Source: Lysobacter antibioticus
GTDB taxonomy: Bacteria; Pseudomonadota; Gammaproteobacteria; Xanthomonadales; Xanthomonadaceae
DNA: 64,000 nucleotides
Direction of reading: 5' to 3'
NCBI RefSeq assembly: GCF_000731095.1
Contig: NZ_JMTZ01000009.1
Location: forward strand, 62,001 to 126,000
Shown: positions 48,515-57,314 of the stretch, piece by piece
Layout: every line of letters starts with the position of its first letter
Position numbering within the stretch: the stretch's first letter is position 1
The notes under the pieces: model-generated
The model's database searches: none
What the model was told of the DNA's origin: nothing
The model's input: only the letters and a program-made list of their open reading frames with translations
Made by a program: the position numbers and the translations under genes

Positions 48515-49825
48515 TCAGTGATGATGCAAACCGGCCACGGGGTCCAGGCGCGCCGCGCGCGCCGCCGGCCATACCCCGGTCGACAAACCGACCAGCAGCG
48601 CGGTGACGACCCCGAACAGACAACCCGACCAGGAAACGGTCGGCTCGCCGAAATAGCTGGAACCGGAGGTGATCGCCAGCGCCGCGGCGGCGCCCAAGAT
48701 CACGCCCAGCACGCCGCCGAAGCCGGTCAGGATCACCGCCTCCAACAGGAATTCGAGGAAGACGTTGGCGCGCGAGGCGCCGATGGCGCGCTTGATCGCG
48801 ATCTCGCGGCGGCGCGCGTTGACGCCGGACACCATGACGTTGCCGATGCCCAACGCGGCAACCGCGAACACCACCGCCATCAACAGGAACAGGCCGGCGC
48901 GCACGCTGGCCAGGGTGTCGTCGAGATAGCCGCGCAGGCGTTGCGCGGTAACGACGATGAAGTCGTCCTCGCCGCCGACGACATGGCGCTGCTTGCGCAA
49001 CTGCGACGACAAGCGCCGGCCGATGGCCTCGATGTCGTCCGCTTCGGAGAAACCGGCGTGGATCTCCAGATCGCTGAGGCTGCCGTCGGCGTCCATCGCC
49101 CGCACCAGGCCGATCGGCGCGACGACCAATCGCTCGGCATCGAAACCGAGCGCGCTGCCGGCGCCCTTGACCACGCCAACGACACGGCAGGAGCGTGCGG
49201 CTAGGTTGAGGTCGCGGCCGATCACCACAGCGCTGCCGCCCAGTTCTTCGGCGAGGCTGCGCCCGAGCAGGCATTGCCGGCCGCTGCCACGCCAGTCCTG
49301 CCGCGACGGCCAGGCGCCGGCGATCAGTTCGACCTCGCCGAGCCGGAAGTACTCGACGGTGGTGCCGTAGATCGCCGCGCTGCCCTTGCGCGCGCCCAGG
49401 GCCACCGGGTTGTTGAACGCGCCGTAGCGCAGCAGCGGCGCCACCGGCCGCTGGGCGAAGGCCGTGGCGACCACGCGCAGGTCGCGCTCGGACAAACGGT
49501 TGGCGCGGCCGAGCACCAAGGATTCGTAAGACGGATCGGAGCGCACGATCAGCACCTGCCGCCCCATCGATTCGAACGAACGCACCAGGGTGCGCGACAG
49601 GCCCTCCGACAACGACGCCACCGAGACGATGCCGGCCACGCCCAAGGCCACGCTGAGCATCGCCACCGCAGTGCGCACCGGGAAGCTACGCAACTGGCGC
49701 AAGGCCGCCTGGAAGGCTTCGCTGAGTACGAACCACGCGCCCGGCGCCGCTTCCACGGCCGATGCGGCAGCGCGCTGCGGTGCGCGCACCGAACTCGTGT
49801 CAGCGGGGCGCGTGGTCGCGTTCAT
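48515..49825 (-). CDS. FtsX-type ABC permease (MacB-like), second
   Basis: A 436-residue permease with an N-terminal membrane helix (about 47-70), a large MacB-type periplasmic domain, and three C-terminal helices. FtsX motifs are GNVMVSGVNARRREIAIKRAIG and the last WPAARAARLDP. It pairs with the other permease, ATPase and adaptor to form a MacAB-type pump or immunity exporter. The first 35 residues are polar and Ala-rich. It overlaps the other permease gene by ATGA. Confidence 0.88.
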   Translation of the reverse strand: MNATTRPADTSSVRAPQRAAASAVEAAPGAWFVLSEAFQAALRQLRSFPVRTAVAMLSVALGVAGIVSVASLSEGLSRTLVRSFESMGRQVLIVRSDPSYESLVLGRANRLSERDLRVVATAFAQRPVAPLLRYGAFNNPVALGARKGSAAIYGTTVEYFRLGEVELIAGAWPSRQDWRGSGRQCLLGRSLAEELGGSAVVIGRDLNLAARSCRVVGVVKGAGSALGFDAERLVVAPIGLVRAMDADGSLSDLEIHAGFSEADDIEAIGRRLSSQLRKQRHVVGGEDDFIVVTAQRLRGYLDDTLASVRAGLFLLMAVVFAVAALGIGNVMVSGVNARRREIAIKRAIGASRANVFLEFLLEAVILTGFGGVLGVILGAAAALAITSGSSYFGEPTVSWSGCLFGVVTALLVGLSTGVWPAARAARLDPVAGLHHH

Positions 49826-51024
49826 TCGGCGCGCAACACCCGCTTCGGGTCTTTGCGCGCGGCCTGCCACGCCGGCGCCAGCGAAAACACCAGCACCAGC
49901 GCGGTGGTCGCCAGCGCGACCAGCGCGCAGGCCTGCCCGCTCAACACCGGCGCGGAGTCCAAGCGCAACACGCCCTGGAGCAAACCGGCGGCCATGCGGC
50001 CCAGCACCAGTCCCAACGGAATCGACGCCAGGCACAGCAGCAAGGCCTCGCATAGGAACAACGCCGCGATGTCGGCGCGGGTCGCGCCGATCGCGCGGCG
50101 CAGGCCGATCTCGCCGGAACGCTCGTCGGCGCTGAGGAACATCATGTTCATCACGCCCAGGGCCGCGACCAGCGAGGCCAGCAGCGAGATCCACGCCACC
50201 GTGCGGCCTTGGCTCTCGGTCGCCGCGCGCGCACTCTGCAACAACGCCTGCTTGGCTTCGATGCGGAAGTCGTCGGCGTCGTAGCGACCGCCGTACTTGC
50301 GCAGCAGCAGCGCCTGCAGCTTCGTTCGCAATGCCTCCATGTCGACGCCCGGCGCGGCCTTGACCACCAGGCGGCCGCCGTCGTCGCCGGGCCGGACCAG
50401 GCCGCTGGCGCCGGCCAGGGGCAGGAACACCGCATCGTCGTTGGAGACGAACTTGCCCGGCTCGTCGGTCGCCGCGAGCACGCCGCCGACCGCATACCAC
50501 TGCCCGCCGATGCGCAGGAACTTGCCCAACGGCGCTTGCCCGGGAAACAAACGGCCGGCGATGCGCGCGCCGAGCACGCACCGCTTGACCGAGGCTCCGC
50601 GCCCGCTCAACGCCTGGCCCTGCCCGATCGCGACCCGGTCGATGGCGAAGTAGTCCTCGCTCACCGCCAACACCTGCGCGACCTGGCGCGTGCCCGCGCC
50701 TTCCAACAAGGTGGCCGCGCCCGACAACTCCTGCACCAGCGCCGCGCGCGCGATCCACTGCGGCATCCGCTGCATATCGTCGAGATCGCCGCGGCCGGGC
50801 ACGAAGCCGCCGCTGGCGGTGGACTGGCCGCGGATCACCAGGGTGTCGTCGCCCAGGCTCTCGAAGCGGCGGCCGAGCACCTGCACCATGCCGTCGGCGA
50901 TGCTGACCACGGTCGAATACGCCATCACCGCCAACACGATGGCGCTCGCGCACAGCAGGGTCTGGCGCGGACTGCGCGCCAGCGAGCGTGCGGCGTCCCA
51001 CAGGTTGGCCAGCCAGCGGCGCAT
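49822..51024 (-). CDS. FtsX-type ABC permease (MacB-like), first
   Basis: A 400-residue permease of the same layout as its neighbour: one N-terminal helix (about 20-42), a periplasmic domain, and three C-terminal helices with MMFLSADERSGEIGLRRAIG and the end WQAARKDPKRVLRAE. Two different permeases with one separate ATPase suggest a heterodimeric transporter, unlike fused homodimeric MacB. It lies 11 bases after the ATPase gene. Confidence 0.88.
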   Translation of the reverse strand: MRRWLANLWDAARSLARSPRQTLLCASAIVLAVMAYSTVVSIADGMVQVLGRRFESLGDDTLVIRGQSTASGGFVPGRGDLDDMQRMPQWIARAALVQELSGAATLLEGAGTRQVAQVLAVSEDYFAIDRVAIGQGQALSGRGASVKRCVLGARIAGRLFPGQAPLGKFLRIGGQWYAVGGVLAATDEPGKFVSNDDAVFLPLAGASGLVRPGDDGGRLVVKAAPGVDMEALRTKLQALLLRKYGGRYDADDFRIEAKQALLQSARAATESQGRTVAWISLLASLVAALGVMNMMFLSADERSGEIGLRRAIGATRADIAALFLCEALLLCLASIPLGLVLGRMAAGLLQGVLRLDSAPVLSGQACALVALATTALVLVFSLAPAWQAARKDPKRVLRAE

Positions 51025-51035
51025 GCCGGTCGTGC

Positions 51036-51725
51036 TCAGGCGGCCGCGGACGCGGCGGCGTCGATCACCTGGCCGTCGCAGACCCGGATCGTGCGTTGGC
51101 AGCGTTCGGCGACTTGCGGCGCATGGGTCACCACGATCAGGGTTCGGCCCTTGGCATGGATGCGCGCGAATACGTCCAGCACCTCGTCGGAGGTCTTCGA
51201 GTCCAGGTTCCCGGTCGGCTCGTCGGCCAGGATGATCTCGGGCTCGCCGACGATGGCGCGGGCGATCGCCACGCGCTGGCGTTCGCCGCCGGACAATTCG
51301 TCGGGGCGGTGCGCGCCGCGATGGGCCATGCCGACTTCTTCCAGCGCAGCCAGGGCGCGGCGCCCGGCGGCGGCACGCGCTTCGCCGCGATAACGCAGCG
51401 GCAGCATCACGTTCTCAAGCGCCGAGCAATTGCCGAGCAGATGAAAACTCTGGAACACGAAGCCGATGGTGCGGTTGCGGAAACCCGACAGGGCCGCGTC
51501 GTCCTGGCGCTGCACCGGCGCGCCGTGGATGCGGATCTCGCCGGCGTCGGGGGTATCGAGAAAGCCGATGATGTTCAACAAAGTCGACTTGCCCGAACCC
51601 GAGGCGCCCATCACCGCGACGTACTCGTGTTGGGCCACGTGCAGGTCGACCCCGCGCAGCACCGGCACTTCGGTCGCACCGAGGCGATAACTCTTGCGGA
51701 TGCCGCTGAGCTCAACCGCGTTCAT
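51036..51725 (-). CDS. ABC transporter ATPase, MacB/LolD type
   Basis: A 229-residue ATPase with Walker A GASGSGKST, Q-loop FVFQSFHLL, signature LSGGERQRVAIARA and Walker B IILADEPTGNLDS. The ADEPTGNLD form marks the MacB/LolD/FtsE group. It powers the two FtsX-type permeases downstream. It overlaps the adaptor gene by 14 bases. In lanthipeptide loci such pumps often give self-immunity. Confidence 0.93.
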   Translation of the reverse strand: MNAVELSGIRKSYRLGATEVPVLRGVDLHVAQHEYVAVMGASGSGKSTLLNIIGFLDTPDAGEIRIHGAPVQRQDDAALSGFRNRTIGFVFQSFHLLGNCSALENVMLPLRYRGEARAAAGRRALAALEEVGMAHRGAHRPDELSGGERQRVAIARAIVGEPEIILADEPTGNLDSKTSDEVLDVFARIHAKGRTLIVVTHAPQVAERCQRTIRVCDGQVIDAAASAAA

Positions 51726-52947
51726 ACGAGATCACCCGCACCCGGGTGCCCGGTTTCAAGGACGGTTGGCCGCTCGCCGGCACCACGACCAGGTCGTCGG
51801 CATCGAGCCCGCCACGGATTTCCTGATGGGTCTCGTTGACGTCGCCCAGGCGCACGCGGCGCAGGCTGGCGACGCCGTCGCGCACCACCAACACCGCGCC
51901 GCTGGCGCCCTGCCCGGCTTCGGCACCCAGTTCGGCCGGGTCGTCGCGCAGCGCGGCGATGGGCACGGTCAACACCGGCGCGGCCTTGCGGCTGGGAAAC
52001 TCGACCCGGCAGGTCATACCGGTACGCAGGCTCGCGCGGCGGGTGTTGCGGATCTCGATCAGCACCTCATAGCTCGCCGCACCGGCTGCCGGCGCACCGG
52101 TGCCGGTGGTCGAACGCGCCGGCGCCATCGACACCGAGCGCACCGTGCCCGGCAAGGGCGTCTCGTCGAAAGCCGGCACCACCACGTTGGCGACGGCGCC
52201 GGGGCGGATCTTCCAGACGTCGTACTCGCCGAGCTTGGCGGTGGCGACCAGCACGCTGGTGTCGGCGATACGCGCGACGGTCGAGCCGCTGAAGCTCAAG
52301 GCGCTCGGCACCGCGGTTTCGCCGGCGGATACGTCGATCGACAACACCGTGCCGTCGATCGGCGAACGCAGGATGGATTTGTGCAGGCTGTCCTGCACCT
52401 CGTCGACCAAGGCGCGCTGGTTCTGGATGCGCGCATGGCCTTCGCGATAAGCCGCATCGGCCTGGCGGTACGCCGCCTCGGCCTCGTCCAGGCCTTCCTC
52501 GCTGACCAATTGCTGCTTGCGCAACGCGGTGAACCTGCGCAGCTTGGCCGCGGCCAGTTCGCGGCTGGCGCGCTTGACTTCGAGCGAAGCCATCTCGCCG
52601 TCGCGCCCGGCCTCGCGCTGGGCCAACTGCGCCTGGTACTGCTGCGAACGCAGCTTCATCAACGGCTGCCCGCGCTTGACCTCGTCGCCCTGGCGCACGT
52701 AGATCTCCTCGACCGCGCCGAGCACTTCCGAGGTCATCGCCAGCTCGTTGCGATACGACAAGGTGCCGTCGGCGAAGATCGTGGTCGGCAAGGCGTCCAA
52801 CGCCGGCTTCACGACCGCCACCGGCGCCACCGAGGCGACCGTGTTGCGCACCATCAACAAGCCGACCGCCAGCACCCCCACCGACACCGCGCCGACAGCA
52901 AATGCGAGGCGTCGCGGGCGCCGCTCACGCATAGACGGGACGTTCAT
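51712..52947 (-). CDS. MacA/HlyD-type periplasmic adaptor
   Basis: A 411-residue adaptor with an N-terminal membrane helix (about 13-33), a coiled-coil hairpin (about 95-190), and the lipoyl and beta-barrel halves (AEVLGAVEEIYVRQGDEV-type start, LRSPIDGTVLSIDV). It links the inner-membrane pump to an outer-membrane channel; no TolC gene is in the window. The first codons overlap the end of the C39 transporter gene by 23 bases (or 8, if MRERRPR is the start). Confidence 0.9.
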   Translation of the reverse strand: MNVPSMRERRPRRLAFAVGAVSVGVLAVGLLMVRNTVASVAPVAVVKPALDALPTTIFADGTLSYRNELAMTSEVLGAVEEIYVRQGDEVKRGQPLMKLRSQQYQAQLAQREAGRDGEMASLEVKRASRELAAAKLRRFTALRKQQLVSEEGLDEAEAAYRQADAAYREGHARIQNQRALVDEVQDSLHKSILRSPIDGTVLSIDVSAGETAVPSALSFSGSTVARIADTSVLVATAKLGEYDVWKIRPGAVANVVVPAFDETPLPGTVRSVSMAPARSTTGTGAPAAGAASYEVLIEIRNTRRASLRTGMTCRVEFPSRKAAPVLTVPIAALRDDPAELGAEAGQGASGAVLVVRDGVASLRRVRLGDVNETHQEIRGGLDADDLVVVPASGQPSLKPGTRVRVISYERG

Positions 52948-55054
52948 GACGTTGTCCTCCTTGCGCGATTTGGCCCAGGTCGTGGACGCGATCGCCCGGC
53001 TGGATCCATTGGGTACGGTGGGTGACGATGATCTTCATGCCCGGCCAGAGCCGCAGATGGCGCAGGATCGCGCCTTCGGTGGCGGCGTCGATATCGCTGG
53101 TGAATTCGTCCAGCAGCATGATCGGTGCGTGGCTGTACAGCAGGCGCGCCAGGGCGATGCGCTGGCACTGCCCCGACGACAGGCTCTGCCCGACCGCGAC
53201 CACCGGCGTGCGATAAGCCAGCGGCCAGGCGACGATCTCGTCGTGGATACAGGCCGCCCGCGCGCAGCGTTCGATGCGCTCGATATCGGCCTGCGGGTCG
53301 AACATCGCGATGTTCTCGGCAACGGTGCCGGCGAACAAGGCCGGATGCTGGTTGAGATAGGCCACCGAGGCCGCGGCGGCCCCGGTTCCGCCGCCGCGCT
53401 CGCCGTGCACGCGCACCTGGATGCTGCCGGCATCGGGCAAAAGCAAACCGCCGATCAACTTGAGCAAGGTGCTCTTGCCGCAGCCCGAAGGCCCGACGAT
53501 GACGTTGAGGCCGCGGTCGTCGAAGTTCGCCGACACATCCTCCAGCACCGGCGTGCCGGTGCCGAGATAGGAAAAGCCGACGCCGCTGACCGCGACCTGG
53601 CTCGGCCCGGCCCACGGCGGCGCCTGCGCATCGGCGGCGGGCGTGGCATCGTCGAGGCTCATCAGGCCCTGGATCGACTCGATACGGTCGGCATTGATCC
53701 GCACCACCACCAGTTGCATGAAGAACATCTGGATCGCACGTACCGACGGTCCGGTCCAACCGAGCAGGAAGTAGCAATAGAACGCGGCCTGGTCGGACAG
53801 GTCGATGCTCGGGAAGGCTACGAACAACAGCAACAAGGCCGCGATCGGCACGACCTTGTCCTGATAGGCGTACAAGGCCTCGAACACGGCGTTGAGTTTG
53901 CCGCGCGCCTCCAACCACTTCTGGTGCTCGCCGAAGCGGTCCATCAGCCGGTCGGCGAATACCTGCTCCTTGCGGTTGACCTTGACGTCGACCGCCATGG
54001 TCAGGGTTTCGGCCAGGGTGCTGTAATAGCCGGAATACGCCAGCACCTCGCCGCCGGTGAGGCGCAGCAGGCGCTTCCAGCACAGGATCAACACCACCGT
54101 CGACAGCAGGGTCAGGGCAAGGAACAGCAAAGCCACCGGCGCGCTCTGGAAGGCCAGCACGGCCAGGGTCGCCATCAGCACACCGGAGTCGAGAATCAGG
54201 CCGGTAATGCGCGCCGACAGGAAATCGCGCACGCCCGATACCGAGTTGACGCGCGCGATCAGGTCGCCAGCCGGCAACAGCGAGAAGATCCGCAGCGGCA
54301 GCTTCAACAGGCGGTCGACGAACCGGGTGATCAGCGATCTGTCCAAACGCAACTGGATCAACAACGACACTCGCGCGCGCATCCAGTGCGCGACCACGAA
54401 GGCGAGCGACAACACCAGCAAGCCCATGCCGAGGCCGGTCGCGCTGCCGCTGCCGCCGTAGGCCAGGAAGGTCACCGCCCGGCTCAGCAACCAGGGGAAA
54501 GAAATGGTCGTGGCCACGGTCAGCGCGATCACGCTAAGCAGGAACAGCCACAGCGACCAGTTCTCGCCCAGGAATTCCTTGAACAGCTGCCCCAGCGGCG
54601 ATATCGAGACCTGCGAGCGCGCGGTTTCGTCGCGTTCGGCGCAGATGAATACGCCGCTCCACATCGCCTCGAATTCGGCGTGGGCCATGCGGCTCTCGCC
54701 GGTGGCCGGGTCCAGCACCGCCACGGTCTTGTCGTCGACCGCGCCGACCACGACGAAATGCTCGTGGCGCAGATGCACGATGGCCGGCAAGGCGGCGTGC
54801 CGCAGCGCCTGCACGGTGCCGTCTGTGGCCCGCAGCGCCTTGGGTTTGACCCCGCACATGCGCAACACGTCGAGCATTTCCTTGGCCGACATGCCGCGCT
54901 GGCTGACCGGATAACGCGCCGCCAGCGCCAGCATCGGCATGCGCAAGCCCAGGCCCGACAGCAGCATCGAGATGCAGGCGTGGCCGCAATCGGCGGCCGA
55001 GGTCTGGCTGACGAACTTGGTTTTCGTGGTACCGCGCCGCGATGGCTTGTTCAC
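52925..55054 (-). CDS. lanT: C39 peptidase-containing lanthipeptide ABC exporter
   Basis: A 709-residue half-transporter with three parts. The C39 peptidase domain (about 10-140) has Gln17-Cys23 in QTSAADCGHACI, His99 (HEHFVVV) and Asp115 (LDPATGE). The membrane domain spans about 165-440. The ATPase has GPSGCGKST, LSSGQCQRIALAR and IMLLDEFTSDID. It cuts the leader after Gly-Gly and exports the core peptide. The GTG at 55054 is chosen because it gives the usual short lead before the Cys; the upstream frame has no good start. Confidence 0.93.
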   Translation of the reverse strand: MNKPSRRGTTKTKFVSQTSAADCGHACISMLLSGLGLRMPMLALAARYPVSQRGMSAKEMLDVLRMCGVKPKALRATDGTVQALRHAALPAIVHLRHEHFVVVGAVDDKTVAVLDPATGESRMAHAEFEAMWSGVFICAERDETARSQVSISPLGQLFKEFLGENWSLWLFLLSVIALTVATTISFPWLLSRAVTFLAYGGSGSATGLGMGLLVLSLAFVVAHWMRARVSLLIQLRLDRSLITRFVDRLLKLPLRIFSLLPAGDLIARVNSVSGVRDFLSARITGLILDSGVLMATLAVLAFQSAPVALLFLALTLLSTVVLILCWKRLLRLTGGEVLAYSGYYSTLAETLTMAVDVKVNRKEQVFADRLMDRFGEHQKWLEARGKLNAVFEALYAYQDKVVPIAALLLLFVAFPSIDLSDQAAFYCYFLLGWTGPSVRAIQMFFMQLVVVRINADRIESIQGLMSLDDATPAADAQAPPWAGPSQVAVSGVGFSYLGTGTPVLEDVSANFDDRGLNVIVGPSGCGKSTLLKLIGGLLLPDAGSIQVRVHGERGGGTGAAAASVAYLNQHPALFAGTVAENIAMFDPQADIERIERCARAACIHDEIVAWPLAYRTPVVAVGQSLSSGQCQRIALARLLYSHAPIMLLDEFTSDIDAATEGAILRHLRLWPGMKIIVTHRTQWIQPGDRVHDLGQIAQGGQRHERPVYA

Positions 55055-55263
55055 GCGCTGTCCGTCCAGGCAAGACGCCCCGATGTTGGGAAGCAGCGGA
55101 CCTTGCAAGCGGATTCCGGCAACGCTCGGGCAAGCATCGGCAGCACGCGCCCGCCGGCATACGCGACGCGCGTGTTCGCGCCCCGTCCGACGATGCGTGC
55201 ACAATCCGACGCACGACGCCTGAAGCACCGCTGCGGGATTCGCTGTAAGGGCCGTACTTGAAA

Positions 55264-55292
55264 GGAGCCGCCCGTTACCGCCAGGCGGCTCC
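55264..55292 (-). terminator. hairpin between precursor and lanT
   Basis: GGAGCCGCC pairs perfectly with GGCGGCTCC around an 11-base loop, 11 bases after the precursor stop, followed on the minus strand by only TTTC. It is probably a partial terminator or RNA stabiliser that keeps the precursor transcript in excess over the export and modification genes. Confidence 0.65.
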
Positions 55293-55302
55293 GGTTAACG
55301 GA

Positions 55303-55494
55303 TCAGCAGTGGCCGACACATACCGAGTGGCCGTTGGAACAGCCGCACTCGCCAGTGAACGAACAAAGCCAACCGCAACCGCATACCACGGGTTTGCCAC
55401 CGAACAAGGCTTCGAGATTGTCGTCCGAGAGTTCCTCGGCGAACGGCACGGCAGTCGTACTTGGATCCTGGACGAGATCGTGTTGCTGCAACAT
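55303..55494 (-). CDS. lanA: class II lanthipeptide precursor
   Basis: A 63-residue precursor. The leader (1-33) is acidic and ends ELSDDNLEALFGG, a double-glycine cleavage site. The predicted core (34-63, starting KPVVCGCGWLC and ending VCVGHC) has seven Cys and only four Ser/Thr. At most four thioether rings can form, leaving at least three Cys for disulfides or free thiols. The ATG at 55494 follows GAGGA at good spacing, which rejects a longer frame. It is first in the operon, upstream of lanT. Confidence 0.92.
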   Translation of the reverse strand: MLQQHDLVQDPSTTAVPFAEELSDDNLEALFGGKPVVCGCGWLCSFTGECGCSNGHSVCVGHC

Positions 55495-55573
55495 GGGGAA
55501 GTCCTCAGATTTGACCACCAGCGATGCGCTGAGTGGGTCGATGCCCCCTGACTTTCGACGTTGCACTTGTTAT

Positions 55574-55587
55574 CACGATGCATCGTG
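55574..55587. promoter_or_regulatory. 14-base perfect palindrome upstream of lanA
   Basis: CACGATG-CATCGTG lies 80 bases before the lanA start, where a promoter or operator is expected. A TTGACG on the minus strand at 55610-55605 could be a -35 element, but no good -10 matches it. The rest of the 55495-55947 gap holds no gene that can be supported on either strand. Confidence 0.4.
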
Positions 55588-55947
55588 CGGTTCCGTGGTC
55601 CGCGTCAAGATTCGTTTCGTATCGAACCCGGCCTCTTCGTTGCGGCTTGCACGCATGGCATTTTGCTATTTTTCTCGCATTGCGAAAACGGCATAACGAG
55701 CCGTTTAATCGTGAACTCGACACGATTCCGCGCGGACTTGGCGGTCGATCGGACGCGTTCGCCAGCAATCATTGCAAACACGACCGTTCAACGCCGATGC
55801 GAGCACGCGTCGTTCCATCCACCGTTGAATACTCACCCGTCCGGTAACCAGGCGAGCGCGTCGCGATGCAGACGCTATCGGCGCAGAACCGCCAGCCGCG
55901 CACACGCACAGCGCCGACCCACTGCGGCGCTGATCGAGGCAGAGCGG

Positions 55948-57312
55948 TCAGCCGACGTTGCTGAAGATGCCGGTCACCGGCGCGATATTGCCGGCGTACG
56001 GCACCTCGACACCGGCGGCCTTGCCGACGGTCGCCCAGATCCGTTGCATGTCGACGAAACGCTTGCCGATCACCGGGTTGCCGGTGTGATGGTCGCGATC
56101 GGCCTGTCCGGTAATCTTGAGATAGCGCCCTTGGCCGTCGCCGCTCTTCAGCAGGCCCGAAGCCCCGCCCAGCATCACCAAGGGCATGTCGAGCATGTGC
56201 TCCGGCGCCCCATCGGCCATCTCGCTGGTGAAGATCACCAACGTGTGTTGCAGCAGGTTGTCACTCGGCACGTCCGGGTCGGCGTGTTTGGCCAACTCGT
56301 CGAGGAACAGTTTGACTTGGCGCGTATACCACTGCCGCGTGCCTTTCCACGGACCCTCGCCGGTATAGCGATGGGCGCAATCGTGCGGATTGCGGTCGTT
56401 GGTGACGTCGAGGATGTTCAACGACTCGGCCGAGCGGCCGACTTGAATCGTCGCCACCCGCACCACGCCGCAGGCCAGCGCGGTCGCGACGACCTGATGG
56501 TGAGCGGCCTGGACCTGGTTGCGGAACTCGGCCGAGTTGATCGGGTTGTGTTCCGGCCGCTGCGGATCGCATTCGAGCGGCGGCCGGGTGTCTTCGAGAT
56601 CCTTGACCACTTTGTTGACCGCGTCGAGGTGGGTGGCGAGCTTCTCGCGTTGCGAACCGGCCAGTCGCGCGTTCAATTCCTGGATGTCGGCGAACACCGG
56701 AGCGAACACGTCCTTGCTGCGGACTTGTTGGCCCCGGCCGGACCTCGCGGCGGAGCGGAAAATGCTTTCGAACAGCAGCCCGGGGTCGTTCTGCGGAATG
56801 CGCATGCGGTTGTCGATCCACGAGACGTCCCAATGGGTGCCGTCGATGCCGGCATGAGGGCCCGCGAATACCGCGCCGAGCGATGGGTCGGTGCCGGGCA
56901 TCGCCGCGGCGAGCAGATTGTCGATCGAGGTCTTGCTCTCGGCGGAATCGCGCAGCACCCATTTCCAGCCGCTGTGGCCGACGTTGGCCGGCCCGAGGAT
57001 GGTGCCGCGCAGGTACAGCGATTGATGACGGTAGGCCTCCAGCTCGCGGCTGACCTCGCCGAGGGTGAAGTCGCCGGTATCGTCGCCCTGCGCGTCCGGA
57101 TGCCACAGACCGCGGCCGTCGCCGAACCCGCCGCCGGTGAACGAATCCACGGCCAGGCCGTCGGGCGTGACGAAGAACACCACCTTCAGGTTCGGCGCTT
57201 GGGTCTCGCCGCTAACGGCCATGCGCGCCAGACCGTACAGGCTCAAGGGCGCGAGCACGCCGGCGGCGGTCAGGCCGGCAAGGAAACGACGGCGATGCTT
57301 GAGAATGTCCAT
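55948..57312 (-). CDS. DUF1552 family secreted protein
   Basis: A 454-residue protein with a Tat-like signal (HRRRFLAGLTAAGVLAPL) and the DUF1552 layout (GTHWDVSWID, FEPVFADI-type region, HDCAHRYTG, FTSEMADGAPE). These proteins are related to DUF1501/sulfatase-like folds and nearly always pair with a DUF1592/DUF1588 cytochrome-like protein, as here. The function of the pair is unknown; it is common in planctomycetes and myxobacteria. It starts 2 bases after the partner gene stop. Confidence 0.88.
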   Translation of the reverse strand: MDILKHRRRFLAGLTAAGVLAPLSLYGLARMAVSGETQAPNLKVVFFVTPDGLAVDSFTGGGFGDGRGLWHPDAQGDDTGDFTLGEVSRELEAYRHQSLYLRGTILGPANVGHSGWKWVLRDSAESKTSIDNLLAAAMPGTDPSLGAVFAGPHAGIDGTHWDVSWIDNRMRIPQNDPGLLFESIFRSAARSGRGQQVRSKDVFAPVFADIQELNARLAGSQREKLATHLDAVNKVVKDLEDTRPPLECDPQRPEHNPINSAEFRNQVQAAHHQVVATALACGVVRVATIQVGRSAESLNILDVTNDRNPHDCAHRYTGEGPWKGTRQWYTRQVKLFLDELAKHADPDVPSDNLLQHTLVIFTSEMADGAPEHMLDMPLVMLGGASGLLKSGDGQGRYLKITGQADRDHHTGNPVIGKRFVDMQRIWATVGKAAGVEVPYAGNIAPVTGIFSNVG

Positions 57313-57314
57313 GG

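Noticed and set aside
48515-51001. Single 828-codon minus-strand frame in the transporter region
   Set aside because: Its first part is a shadow frame of the upstream permease; the real second permease starts at 49825 with an ATGA overlap.
55505-55905. A second lanthipeptide precursor upstream of lanA
   Set aside because: The frames on either strand lack a double-glycine leader, a ribosome-binding site and a Ser/Thr/Cys-rich core.
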